Shown here piece by piece: positions 27,301 to 36,212 of a stretch of DNA of 64,000 nucleotides. Below the pieces are notes generated by a model. The model was not told where the DNA came from, made no database searches, and saw only the letters and a program-made list of their open reading frames with translations. How positions within the stretch are numbered: the stretch's first letter is position 1; the number at the start of each line of letters is the position of its first letter. The position numbers were made by a program, and so were the translations under genes. Source of the DNA: Marivita cryptomonadis (GTDB lineage Bacteria; Pseudomonadota; Alphaproteobacteria; Rhodobacterales; Rhodobacteraceae); assembly GCF_002115725.1 (NCBI RefSeq), contig NZ_JFKD01000009.1:124001-188000 (forward strand). The letters run 5' to 3'.

Positions 27301-28050
27301 ATGACGAAAACCCGCCTTGCCACGTCTTTCGCCGCCCTTTTAATGGCCACCGGCGTTCAGGCTGCTGATCTTGATCTGAACAATATGTCCGACGCAGACC
27401 GCGCTGCCTTTGGTGCGCAGGTCCGGGCCTACCTGCTGGAAAACCCACAGGTGATCATGGAAGCTGTGCAGGTTCTGGAAGATCGTCAGGCCGCCGAGCA
27501 GGCACAAGGCGATGTCTCGCTGATCGAAAACAACGCCGAGGCCATCTTCAACGACGGGTATTCTTGGGTCGGCGGCAACCCCGAAGGCGATGTGACCATC
27601 GTCGAGTTCTTCGACTACCGCTGCGGGTTCTGCCGCCGTGCGCACCCTGAAGTGACTCAACTTCTCGAACTTGATGGCAATATCCGCTACATCGCCAAGG
27701 AATTCCCGATCCTTGGTGAGAACTCGGTGATCTCGTCCCGCTTTGCCTTGGCTGCCCGCGAAGTTGCAGGTGACGAGGCGTACCACGCCGCGAAAGAAGC
27801 ACTGATCGTGCTGAATGGTGATCTCGACGATACAGTCCTGCGCCGTTTGGCCGACACGCTGGGCCTTGATGCAGACGCTGTGATCGCAGCGATGGACAGC
27901 GACAGCATCAACGAACAACTGGCATCAACACGGGCGCTTGCGCAGGCGTTGCAGATCAATGGCACACCGTCGTTCGTCATGGGCGACCAGCTGATCCGGG
28001 GTTACGTGCCGCTGGACGCGATGCAACAGATCGTAGCAGAGGCGCGGTAA
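27301..28050 (+). CDS. periplasmic DsbA/Com1-like thiol:disulfide protein
   Basis: 249 residues with a signal peptide (cut near VQAAD), a helical N-terminal extension, then a thioredoxin fold with the active site C108-G-F-C111 in DYRCGFCRRAHPE and the cis-Pro loop INGTPSFVMGD. It oxidises or isomerises disulfides in periplasmic proteins. It follows the M48 gene by 21 bases and is probably cotranscribed with it. Confidence 0.92.
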   Translation: MTKTRLATSFAALLMATGVQAADLDLNNMSDADRAAFGAQVRAYLLENPQVIMEAVQVLEDRQAAEQAQGDVSLIENNAEAIFNDGYSWVGGNPEGDVTIVEFFDYRCGFCRRAHPEVTQLLELDGNIRYIAKEFPILGENSVISSRFALAAREVAGDEAYHAAKEALIVLNGDLDDTVLRRLADTLGLDADAVIAAMDSDSINEQLASTRALAQALQINGTPSFVMGDQLIRGYVPLDAMQQIVAEAR

Positions 28051-28071
28051 GCCCGAGGTTCGCACGGGCGC

Positions 28072-28166
28072 AAGGCGGTTCGAACCGCCTTGAATCTCGC
28101 GGTTCCGAAACCGCGATTGAAGCGCATTGCAACGCGCTTGGTTCAAGCCGCACCAAAGCGGCTTTT
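28072..28166. repeat. array of four hairpins, last one a terminator
   Basis: Four inverted repeats in 95 bases: AAGGCGGTTCGAACCGCCTT (28072-28091, perfect); TCGCGGTT/AACCGCGA (28097-28116); AAGCGC/GCGCTT (28120-28139); AAGCCGC/GCGGCTT plus TT (28145-28166). The last has a short T-run on the plus strand and fits the end of the M48-dsbA unit. The gap lies between convergent genes. Confidence 0.7.
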
Positions 28167-28168
28167 AC

Positions 28169-29296
28169 CTACTCTGCCGCTTCCTGCGCTTCAGCGGCGT
28201 CCAATGCCGCCGCCTTCTTCTCGACCTCTTCGACGATGTGGTCAATCATCTGGTCATTGGACATCTTGTGGCTCTGTTTGCCGGCCAGATAGACCATACC
28301 AGAGCCGTTGCCGCCGCCGGTAAACCCGACATCGGTCATCAAAGCCTCGCCCGGCCCGTTTACCACGCAGCCAATGATCGACAGGCTCATCGGTGTCTTG
28401 ATGTGTTCCAGCCGCTTTTCCAACGCCTCAACCGTCTTGATCACGTCGAACCCCTGCCGCGCACAGCTTGGGCAGGAGATGATGTTTACACCGCGGTGGC
28501 GCAGACCCAATGATTTCAGGATTTCATACCCGACCTTCACCTCTTCCACAGGATCAGCCGACAACGAAACACGGATCGTGTCACCAATCCCCATCCAAAG
28601 CAGGTTACCAAGACCAATCGCCGATTTGATCGTGCCGGTCATCAGACCACCCGCCTCGGTGATGCCGAGGTGAATTGGCGCGTCCGTGGCTTCGGCCAAT
28701 TGCTGGTAGGCGGCGGCGGCCATGAACACGTCCGACGCTTTGCAGCTGATTTTGAATTCGTGAAAATCGTTGTCCTGCAGGATCTTGATGTGGTCGAGAC
28801 CGGATTCCACCATCGCGTCTGGACAGGGTTCTCCGTATTTCTCAAGCAGGTGCTTTTCCAACGATCCGGCGTTTACGCCAATACGGATCGAGCAATTGTG
28901 GTCACGTGCCGCCTTGATGACTTCCTTGACCCGCGCCTCAGACCCGATATTGCCGGGGTTGATCCGCAGGCAGGCCGCTCCAGCCTCAGCCGCTTCGATG
29001 CCACGTTTGTAATGAAAATGGATGTCCGCAACGATGGGCACCGGGCTTTCGCGTACGATCTCTTTCAACGCACGCGAACTGTCTTCGTCGGGGATCGAGA
29101 TCCGCACAATGTCAGCACCTGCATCCGCCGCCGCCTGCACCTGCGCGATTGTCGCCTTCACATCCGGTGTCAGCGTGTTGGTCATGGTCTGAACGGTAAT
29201 GGGCGCATCTCCCCCAACCGGCACATTGCCCACCATGATCTGGCGCGACTTGCGGCGGTAGATGTTGCGCCACGGGCGAATGTGATTAAGGCTCAT
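28169..29296 (-). CDS. ispG: 4-hydroxy-3-methylbut-2-en-1-yl diphosphate synthase (flavodoxin/ferredoxin)
   Basis: 375 residues. It is the penultimate enzyme of the MEP isoprenoid pathway and carries a 4Fe-4S cluster. The TIM-barrel part is seen in [20 protein letters not shown] and [11 protein letters not shown]; the cluster cysteines are in [14 protein letters not shown] and [13 protein letters not shown]. The tail after residue 350 is Ala/Glu-rich. Start at ATG 29296 gives the expected N terminus ([19 protein letters not shown]). Confidence 0.96.
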   Translation of the reverse strand: MSLNHIRPWRNIYRRKSRQIMVGNVPVGGDAPITVQTMTNTLTPDVKATIAQVQAAADAGADIVRISIPDEDSSRALKEIVRESPVPIVADIHFHYKRGIEAAEAGAACLRINPGNIGSEARVKEVIKAARDHNCSIRIGVNAGSLEKHLLEKYGEPCPDAMVESGLDHIKILQDNDFHEFKISCKASDVFMAAAAYQQLAEATDAPIHLGITEAGGLMTGTIKSAIGLGNLLWMGIGDTIRVSLSADPVEEVKVGYEILKSLGLRHRGVNIISCPSCARQGFDVIKTVEALEKRLEHIKTPMSLSIIGCVVNGPGEALMTDVGFTGGGNGSGMVYLAGKQSHKMSNDQMIDHIVEEVEKKAAALDAAEAQEAAE

Positions 29297-29404
29297 GCAG
29301 CCCTCCTGTCGCGGAAAGTGTCAACCAAACGGTACAGTCTCTTTGAGGATATAGCTAGGCCCGGCATTGGCGCACCGCAAGCCTCAAGACACATGTTGCG
29401 ACGT

Positions 29405-30991
29405 TCAGTCTGTGGGCTGGATGACGGACAGCTCTGCAACCACGCGTGCAAGATCGCTGTCGGCCTCAAGCGATGCCACCGCATAGGTTTGCGACAATTC
29501 GTTGACGGACAAAGCCAAGTTCGATGTCACCGATCCACGTGCTCCGGCGGGCCCGTATGTCTGGCCGTTCATGGCAAAATAGATCGCACCGGATTCGCCA
29601 ACGCGCAGGGTCGGCGGCTCTTCGGTCACCGGCACCTCGTAGGTGTCGCCTGCATTCATGATGGTCTCGTAAATCACGGTCCCATCCGCCGCGCGCACCC
29701 GAATCCACGCGGGACGCACCGCAACAAGGGTCACACCCGGCGCGCTGTCTTCCAGAATTTTCGGCTGGCCAATGGTCGGCTGCGTCGTATCGGTTCCCAA
29801 GTCGGCAAGGACGCGGGTTAGATCCTGATCGCGCTGCACATCAGCAGGTTCGAGAATCGCGGCAAGCGTCGGCCCGTCAAGCGACATGTCAGACGTGACT
29901 GTACCGGACGGCCCCACCGGGCCAACGGTCTGCCCATTCACCGACAGATAGATTGCTCCGCTTTCGCCGACATTCAACAGCGCGTCCGCTTCGGATGCGG
30001 GAACAGTCCACGTGTCGCCCGCTGCCATAACGCGTTCAAAGATCACCGAACGGTCATCACCCCGCACCCGCACCCAAGCAGGACGCGCCGCGATAAGAGT
30101 GACACCGTCCGACGGCAAGGCGGCCGACGACGCCGCCGCGCGGATCGCTGCAGGTGAAAGATCGACATTCGGCAGGTTTTGCCGTGTCACCTCGGCAAAG
30201 GCCCCGACGCTGTTCGGATCAAGCGTGGAAATCGGCGCATCGCGCGCCACCAGAACCGGAACATCCAGCGCTTGCGGGCGGTAGAGCCTGTCAAATGCCT
30301 CTACCGATGCAGGTGGAGTGAACACGCCAGCGGCGGTGTTCTCGTCGAGGGTCGCAACGGTGTCGTCCGTCGACTCGATCGTGGTTTGAAGCGGATCAAG
30401 ATCGCTCAGAACAACGGGCGTCTGATCGACCGGAGCAAGCTGAACGCGCTGCACTTCCTGAAGAACGGAATATCCGCCATATCCAAGCCCGCCCAGCAAA
30501 AGGACAAGAACAAGCGTCGATCCAATGGCACCGGGTTCGATGCGGGACAGCAGGGAATCGGTTCCGGGGGCAAATGGCAACGCAGGTTGCGAGAACGGAT
30601 CGCGTGCGGCCTCTGCTCTCAATACGGGTGCCATGTCAGCTTTTTTGCGCGACGATGCTGCATCGGACATACCATGCGCGGTTTCAAAACCGCTTTCGGC
30701 GCAGAACACCGCGTAGGTGTCATCCGGGTCCATGCCAAGGTACCGCGCGTACGAGCGCACATATCCGGCAATAAAGCCCGGCGTGTCAAATGCGGTGGGA
30801 TCGCAGTTTTCGATGGCCGCGATATAGCTGGCCTTGATGCGCAGTTCGCGCTGAACATCCAGCAGGGATTTGCCTAACGTGGCGCGTTCCCCACGCATGA
30901 CATCCCCGAGCCTGAGTTCGAAATCATCGAACCCACGCGGTTTTTCATCGGTCGTGTCCTGCGAAACCTTTTGGGATTTACGCCCAATCAT
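29405..30991 (-). CDS. RodZ-like HTH membrane protein with duplicated C-terminal domain
   Basis: 528 residues, about 190 more than E. coli RodZ. Residues 20-95 form the RodZ-type helix-turn-helix (LGDVMRGERATLGKSLLDVQ and following). A membrane segment lies near residue 170 (LVLVLLLGGLGYGGYSVL). The periplasmic part ends in two copies of the DUF4115 domain: GVTLIAARPAWVRVRGDD...GESGAIYLSVNGQTVGPVG and GVTLVAVRPAWIRVRAAD...GESGAIYFAMNGQTYGPAG. RodZ links MreB to the cell-wall elongation machine; the same role here is inference. It lies 108 bases upstream of ispG. Confidence 0.85.
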   Translation of the reverse strand: MIGRKSQKVSQDTTDEKPRGFDDFELRLGDVMRGERATLGKSLLDVQRELRIKASYIAAIENCDPTAFDTPGFIAGYVRSYARYLGMDPDDTYAVFCAESGFETAHGMSDAASSRKKADMAPVLRAEAARDPFSQPALPFAPGTDSLLSRIEPGAIGSTLVLVLLLGGLGYGGYSVLQEVQRVQLAPVDQTPVVLSDLDPLQTTIESTDDTVATLDENTAAGVFTPPASVEAFDRLYRPQALDVPVLVARDAPISTLDPNSVGAFAEVTRQNLPNVDLSPAAIRAAASSAALPSDGVTLIAARPAWVRVRGDDRSVIFERVMAAGDTWTVPASEADALLNVGESGAIYLSVNGQTVGPVGPSGTVTSDMSLDGPTLAAILEPADVQRDQDLTRVLADLGTDTTQPTIGQPKILEDSAPGVTLVAVRPAWIRVRAADGTVIYETIMNAGDTYEVPVTEEPPTLRVGESGAIYFAMNGQTYGPAGARGSVTSNLALSVNELSQTYAVASLEADSDLARVVAELSVIQPTD

Positions 30992-31119
30992 ACTCGCTGC
31001 CCCTTGCCGTACTAACCGTCTACACGCTGCCTGCGTCGCGCGTACCAGGTGAGTCGAGTCGCGCGTTTTATTACTCTTTAGATATCACACGACAAGGTTA
31101 TTTGCACTGATTCCGAGAT

Positions 31120-32343
31120 TTAGGCGCTGAGTTCGGCGCGATTCAGCGCACAATGCGCCCAAAGTTCGTCCATCGCTTGTACAAGCTTATCAATCTCTTG
31201 CGGTCCGTGCACCGGTGACGGGGTAAAGCGCAGACGCTCTGTACCTCGCGGTACGGTCGGATAGTTGATCGGCTGCACGTAGATTCCGTAGCGATCCAGC
31301 ATCATGTCGGACATTTGTTTGGTGTGGACAGGATCGCCGACAATGACAGGAATGATATGGCTGCCGTGATCGACGATTGGCAAACCCAGACCTTTGAGGC
31401 GCATTTTCAGAATGCGGGCCTGCAGCTGGTGCTGATCACGCAGGCTCTGATCCTTCTTGAGATGCGCAACCGAAGCTGCAGCCCCCGCCGCAACAGCAGG
31501 CGGCAAGGATGTCGTGAAGATAAAGCCCGGCGCGTATGATCTTATTGCGTCACACATTTTTGCAGAGGCTGCGATGTAGCCGCCCATGACACCATATGCT
31601 TTGGCAAGGGTTCCGTTGATGATGTCGATGCGGCCCATCAGGCCATCTCGCTCGGCCACACCTGCACCACGCGGTCCATACATGCCCACGGCATGCACCT
31701 CGTCGATATAGGTGAGCGCGCCGAATTCGTCGGCAAGGTCGCAAATCGCTTCGATCGGGCCAAAGTCGCCATCCATCGAATAGATCGATTCAAACGCGAT
31801 CAGCTTGGGTGTGTCGGGATCATCCGCCGCCAGCAATTCGCGCAGATGGTCCAGATCATTGTGCCGGAAGATCCGCTTTGCACCACCGTTGCGGCGCACG
31901 CCTTCGATCATCGACGCATGGTTAAGGGCATCCGAGTAGATGATAAGGCCCGGGAACAATTTGGGCAGCGTCGACAAGGTTGCGTCATTTGCGATGTAGG
32001 CCGACGTAAATAACAGCGCAGCCTCTTTGCGGTGGAGATCGGCCAATTCCGCTTCAAGACGTTTATGATAGACTGTGGTGCCGGAGATGTTGCGCGTGCC
32101 GCCCGAGCCTGCGCCTGTTGCGTCTAGCGCTTCGTGCATAGCGGCAAGCACCGCAGGGTGCTGGCCCATTCCCAGATAATCGTTGCCGCACCAGACAGTA
32201 ATATTGTGTTCGCTGCCATCCGGCTTGCGCCAGACTGCATGGGGAAACTGACCTTTCTGACGCTCGATGTCGATAAACGTCCGATAGCGACCCTCTTCGT
32301 GCAAACGGTTCAGGGCTTCGTCGAGTTTGTCTGCGTAGTGCAC
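31120..32343 (-). CDS. hemA: 5-aminolevulinate synthase
   Basis: It condenses glycine and succinyl-CoA to 5-aminolevulinate, the first step to heme, using PLP. The PLP lysine is in [16 protein letters not shown] and [31 protein letters not shown] and [15 protein letters not shown] are typical. I start at GTG 32343: AAGGAG lies six bases upstream, and from there the protein ([19 protein letters not shown]) aligns with the Rhodobacter enzyme and has its length of 407 residues. The frame is open to 32400 with an ATG at 32379, so other annotations may be longer. An FNR-like box lies about 130 bases upstream. Confidence 0.95.
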   Translation of the reverse strand: MHYADKLDEALNRLHEEGRYRTFIDIERQKGQFPHAVWRKPDGSEHNITVWCGNDYLGMGQHPAVLAAMHEALDATGAGSGGTRNISGTTVYHKRLEAELADLHRKEAALLFTSAYIANDATLSTLPKLFPGLIIYSDALNHASMIEGVRRNGGAKRIFRHNDLDHLRELLAADDPDTPKLIAFESIYSMDGDFGPIEAICDLADEFGALTYIDEVHAVGMYGPRGAGVAERDGLMGRIDIINGTLAKAYGVMGGYIAASAKMCDAIRSYAPGFIFTTSLPPAVAAGAAASVAHLKKDQSLRDQHQLQARILKMRLKGLGLPIVDHGSHIIPVIVGDPVHTKQMSDMMLDRYGIYVQPINYPTVPRGTERLRFTPSPVHGPQEIDKLVQAMDELWAHCALNRAELSA

Positions 32344-32474
32344 CGGCGTCTCCTTCAGTCTGCGATCTTCGAGGGCCATTTCCGTCGCCCCGCGTCGCAT
32401 TCACGTTTTAGAATGGATATAGATCGCATCTCTCCATGACAATGTGCTTAAGGAACGACCAACGGTCGCAGCCT

Positions 32475-32488
32475 TGATCTGAGTCAAT
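32475..32488. promoter_or_regulatory. FNR/FnrL-like box between hemA and the M20 peptidase
   Basis: TTGATCTGAGTCAA against the FNR consensus TTGAT-N4-ATCAA, one mismatch. It lies about 130 bases upstream of the hemA start and 140 bases upstream of the divergent peptidase gene. In Rhodobacter, hemA is known to respond to oxygen through FnrL, which supports hemA as the target. Confidence 0.65.
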
Positions 32489-32627
32489 CGTTTCACCCGA
32501 ACGCCGCATTTGAACGAAAAATCTGCATTTTTCCTGCATCATTCAATCAGATGGCGCGGCCTGAGCCACTCTGGACAGCGACAGGCGCGGTGATAGGGTC
32601 GCGACAAACACACAGAGGAGCCCGAAC

Positions 32628-34004
32628 ATGTCCGTCGATTCCGTCCTTGCCCGCATTGATTCCTCGCTGCCGGACAGCCTTGAGCGTCTGAAGGAATTGC
32701 TGCGCATTCCGTCGATCTCCACGGATCCGGCCTACAAGGACGCCTGTGACAAGGCCGCTGATTGGCTGGTCGCGGATCTTCAGTCGATGGGTGTCACCGC
32801 CGAAAAACGTCCGACCCCCGGTCATCCGATGGTGGTGGGGCATATCGACGGCCCCGGCCCGCATTTGTTGTTCTATGGACATTATGATGTGCAGCCTGTC
32901 GATCCGTTGGATCTTTGGGACAATGATCCCTTTGACCCACAGGTCGAGGACACATCCAAGGGCAAAATCCTGCGCGGACGTGGGACGGCAGATGACAAGG
33001 GCCAGTTGATGACCTTTGTCGAAGCCTGCCGCGCGTGGATCGCGGAACATGGCAGCCTGCCTTGCAAGATCACCTTTTTCTTTGAAGGCGAAGAGGAATC
33101 GGGATCACCCTCTTTGGTGCCGTTTCTTAAAGAGAACGCCGCCGAGTTGAAGGCGGACATCGCGTTGATCTGCGACACCGGCCTGTTCGACAGCCGGGTG
33201 CCTGCCATCACGACAATGTTGCGGGGCATGTTGCAAGAGGAAATCACGATCACCGGACCGACCAGAGACCTGCATTCCGGCATGTATGGCGGGGCGGCAA
33301 TGAACCCGATCCGGGTGCTTAATCGCATCCTTGCGGCACTGCATGACGATCAAGGGCGCGTCACGATCCCGGATTTCTACGACGGTGTGCCGGAAATTCC
33401 CGCAGATGTTTTACAGCAATGGGAGGCGCTGGGTTTTGATCATAAGGCGTTTCTTGGTGACGTAGGACTCAGCGACCTTGCTGGTGAAGCAGGACGCAGC
33501 GCGCTTGAAATGATCTGGTCCCGCCCGACTTGCGAGATCAATGGGATCGGTGGCGGCTATCAGGGCGAAGGCTTCAAAACCGTGCTCCCCTCCAAAGCCA
33601 GCGCCAAGATCAGTTTCCGTCTTGTGGGCCAGCAGGACCCGCACGCCATCCGTGACAGTTTCCGCCAGATGGTGACGGACCTCACTCCGAAAGACTGCAC
33701 GGTCGCATTCAAAGGCCATGGCGCCTCACAAGCGTCGGTCATGTCGATCGACAATCCAGCATTCGAACAGGCCCGCGTCGCCCTCAGCGCTGAATGGCCC
33801 GATGAAGCCGCGTTCATCGGCAGTGGCGGTTCAATTCCCGTCGCAGGGTATTTTCAAACCTTGCTTGGGACCGAATCCATGCTGATCGGCTTTGGCAAGG
33901 ACGACGACCAGATCCACAGCCCAAACGAAAAATACGACATCGAAAGCTTTCACAAAGGCGCAAGAAGCTGGGCGCGTATCCTTGACGCTCTCACCCGGAC
34001 CTGA
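32628..34004 (+). CDS. M20 family dipeptidase/metallopeptidase
   Basis: 458 residues. A di-zinc exopeptidase with the M20 ligand series: LLFYGHYDVQPVDP (His and the catalytic Asp), GRGTADDKGQL (bridging Asp), EGEEESGS (general base Glu and Glu ligand), ICDTG, and a late His in DDDQIHSPNEK. A dimerisation domain interrupts the catalytic domain at about residues 190-340. It probably cleaves dipeptides or acylated amino acids in the cytoplasm. GAGGAG upstream supports the ATG at 32628. Confidence 0.92.
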   Translation: MSVDSVLARIDSSLPDSLERLKELLRIPSISTDPAYKDACDKAADWLVADLQSMGVTAEKRPTPGHPMVVGHIDGPGPHLLFYGHYDVQPVDPLDLWDNDPFDPQVEDTSKGKILRGRGTADDKGQLMTFVEACRAWIAEHGSLPCKITFFFEGEEESGSPSLVPFLKENAAELKADIALICDTGLFDSRVPAITTMLRGMLQEEITITGPTRDLHSGMYGGAAMNPIRVLNRILAALHDDQGRVTIPDFYDGVPEIPADVLQQWEALGFDHKAFLGDVGLSDLAGEAGRSALEMIWSRPTCEINGIGGGYQGEGFKTVLPSKASAKISFRLVGQQDPHAIRDSFRQMVTDLTPKDCTVAFKGHGASQASVMSIDNPAFEQARVALSAEWPDEAAFIGSGGSIPVAGYFQTLLGTESMLIGFGKDDDQIHSPNEKYDIESFHKGARSWARILDALTRT

Positions 34005-34119
34005 CCTGGGAAGGGAGCTTGTGACGTGGCGTCACTTTCATAGCATTTTCGTGTAGTTTCGCAACTTGGACACGGGCATTTCCAATTCCGGACACATTTC
34101 GCAGCGAAAAGTTAACGCC

Positions 34120-34686
34120 ATGAGACGAGTGGTTAGAAAACAAGATCGTAACGATTTCAATGCGCGCATTCAGCGGCTTGATCCTTCGTTCGCCGCGACA
34201 CCTTCCAAAGCACGCGATGCGCGTAAGCCTTGGGAACTGGGAACATCCGCGTCTCGGAAATCCAGCCACCCGGTGATGATGTCCGGCCTTGGCTTTGGTC
34301 TTGCACTCGCCGCATTGTTCGCAGCCAACAATCCCGAAACCGTCCAAGCGTTGCTGGTACGGTCTGGCTGGCCCGTGCAATTCATTCACTACGCAACAAA
34401 CGGTCTCGGCCTTCTGATCCTCGGCTTGATCGTGTTCTACCTGATGAATGTCGTTCGCCTTGTGAAACCGCGGACAACCGGGCGATTGGATTCGGCCGGT
34501 CTTATCGTCGGCGCAGTCGCAGCGATTGCCGTCAGCAATCTGGATCAGGCACATCTGCAATCCGGACTGCAATACGCTGGATTTGAAAGCCCGGCGGATG
34601 TCCTGACCTTTGCGCAGGCGCGCACCTCGGACATCGCAAATATCGATTGGACAAGCGTGGTACCTGTGTCATCCTCGCCTAAATGA
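34120..34686 (+). CDS. hypothetical membrane protein
   Basis: 188 residues, not recognised. A basic, probably cytoplasmic N terminus (about 50 residues with many Arg/Lys) is followed by three hydrophobic segments (SGLGFGLALAALFAANN, FIHYATNGLGLLILGLIVFYLM, and a shorter GLIVGAVAAIAVSNL) and a polar tail. ATG 34120 is the first ATG of the conserved-looking part; GTTAAC precedes it with no strong ribosome site. It overlaps the next gene by four bases (ATGA). Confidence 0.6.
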   Translation: MRRVVRKQDRNDFNARIQRLDPSFAATPSKARDARKPWELGTSASRKSSHPVMMSGLGFGLALAALFAANNPETVQALLVRSGWPVQFIHYATNGLGLLILGLIVFYLMNVVRLVKPRTTGRLDSAGLIVGAVAAIAVSNLDQAHLQSGLQYAGFESPADVLTFAQARTSDIANIDWTSVVPVSSSPK

Positions 34687-35537
34687 CGCGAACACAACAC
34701 TTTAGCACGAACAATCAATCCGTTGCGTACGAGGTGGCCGGTGACGGTCCACCTCTTTTGTTGTTGCACGGGTTCCCGCAAACACGGGCGATGTGGCGAC
34801 CAATGATCCCTGCCCTTACCGACCGCTTCACAGTTGTGACAGCCGACCTCAGGGGCTACGGCGACAGCAGCAAACCCGCCACGATGCCCGAGATGAGCTT
34901 TCGCTGCATGGCACAGGACATGGTGGACCTCATGGACCATCTTGGCCACGTGCAGTTTCACGCCGTGGGGCATGACCGAGGGGCGCGCACGGTACACCGC
35001 ATGGCGCTCGACCATCCGCAAGTCGTTCAAAGCCTGATTGTGATGGACATTGTTCCAACCGAATACCTGTTGACGAATATGACAACCGAAATCGCGCGAG
35101 CGTATTATCATTGGCTTTTTCTGGCGCAGCCCCATCCGTTTCCGGAAACAATGATCGGTCACGACCCAGACGCGTATTTCGAACGCTGCCTCTTGGGCTT
35201 CGGTAAGGCCCGCCTGTCGGATTTCGACTCAGACCTTCTGGCTACATACAGAACGGCGTGGCGCGATCCTGATTGCATTCGCGCTATGTGCCATGATTAC
35301 CGTGCGGCATTGGACATTGATTGGGCGGATGATCGGGCCGACCTGGATCGACGTGTCGCGTGTCCAACGCTTGTTCTCTACGGCAAGGACGGCGCGATGG
35401 CGCAGCTTTTGGATGTTCCGGGAACGTGGGCCGATCGATTAAGCGACATGTCTCACGCCGCAATTGACGGTGGGCATTTTTTCCCCGACCAGTCGCCAGA
35501 AGCCACAACCGACGCAATCGCCCGCTTCATCACCTGA
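34683..35537 (+). CDS. alpha/beta hydrolase, probable haloacetate (fluoroacetate) dehalogenase
   Basis: 284 residues. Nucleophile Asp98 and Arg99 and Arg102 are in VGHDRGARTVHR; Asp122 (MDIVPTEYL) and His265 (DGGHFFP) complete the catalytic set. His143-Trp144 (YYHWLFLAQP) and Tyr206 (CHDYRAA) match the residues that bind the leaving halide in fluoroacetate dehalogenase. The HGFPQTRAMW oxyanion loop also fits. The reaction would be haloacetate plus water to glycolate plus halide. Epoxide hydrolases are close relatives but use tyrosines in the cap instead. The gene overlaps the preceding membrane protein gene by four bases. Confidence 0.8.
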   Translation: MTRTQHFSTNNQSVAYEVAGDGPPLLLLHGFPQTRAMWRPMIPALTDRFTVVTADLRGYGDSSKPATMPEMSFRCMAQDMVDLMDHLGHVQFHAVGHDRGARTVHRMALDHPQVVQSLIVMDIVPTEYLLTNMTTEIARAYYHWLFLAQPHPFPETMIGHDPDAYFERCLLGFGKARLSDFDSDLLATYRTAWRDPDCIRAMCHDYRAALDIDWADDRADLDRRVACPTLVLYGKDGAMAQLLDVPGTWADRLSDMSHAAIDGGHFFPDQSPEATTDAIARFIT

Positions 35538-35573
35538 TCGTTTAGGACATTGGAGAACGGGAATTTCGGGAAA

Positions 35574-35650
35574 TGGCGCGGTTGACGGGGCTCGAACCCG
35601 CGACCCCCGGCGTGACAGGCCGGTACTCTAACCAACTGAGCTACAACCGC
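35574..35650 (-). tRNA. tRNA-Asp (GTC)
   Basis: 77 bases including encoded CCA. Acceptor GCGGTTG/CAACCGC, D arm with AGCTCAGTTGGTTAGA, anticodon loop CTGTCAC with GTC, T loop TTCGAGC. Identical to the next copy. Confidence 0.97.
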
Positions 35651-35679
35651 GCATTTCACGTCGATGCTTTGGGCAGTGA

Positions 35680-35756
35680 TGGCGCGGTTGACGGGGCTCG
35701 AACCCGCGACCCCCGGCGTGACAGGCCGGTACTCTAACCAACTGAGCTACAACCGC
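35680..35756 (-). tRNA. tRNA-Asp (GTC), second copy
   Basis: Same 77-base sequence as 35574-35650, 29 bases upstream of it on the same strand, so the two are likely one transcript. Confidence 0.97.
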
Positions 35757-36212
35757 TCACTGCCGCCCGCATCTGGGCGTGACGCGGGTTTTATGGTCAG
35801 TGCCCTGCCCCGTCAAGCGCTTTCGCGCGGTTTTCTGAAGCAAAAATTCAGACGGTTGGAAGCAATGGTTGGAACACTGATTTTTACCAAAGATCAGGCC
35901 GCAAACTGGCCACCTCTCGCCCTCACCCAGCCACGCCTTGGGCCCAACCGGCATCTGTCCGTGCGACTGGTACGGGCGCGGGACAATCCTGACCGACAAA
36001 GCATTCAAATTTCTGAGATATTCCGCAACATAGTATCAAAAGTGATGCGCGTTAGCGTCATTTTGGCATACGAAAGAATATAATCTGAAAGATTTGAGTT
36101 GATCGGTGACATCAAAAACATATCCTTTCTGGCCAGACTGGTTGGGGTGATCAGAGTTGTGAGTAACTTGTTGGGTACAGAACTGCGCTTCTGGGACCTG
36201 TTGGGCGAACGA
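35757..36212. other. intergenic stretch without a supported gene
   Basis: 456 bases between the tRNA genes and the LytTR gene. The first part should carry the tRNA promoter on the minus strand. The AT-rich part around 36000-36100 may carry the promoter of the LytTR gene. Two GCG-TTAGCG motifs recur (near 36048 and 36242). The LytTR reading frame is open from 36099, so part of this stretch may be coding if that start is used. Confidence 0.4.

Noticed and set aside
35453..35659. 68-residue minus-strand frame over the tRNA genes (contains GRGFEPRQPRHF)
   Set aside because: It is the translation of tRNA-Asp sequence, a well known false gene type.
35574..35756. Repeat of the tRNA-Asp genes read as a CRISPR-like repeat
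   Set aside because: Only two copies, both complete tRNAs; no CRISPR array or cas gene seen anywhere in the window.
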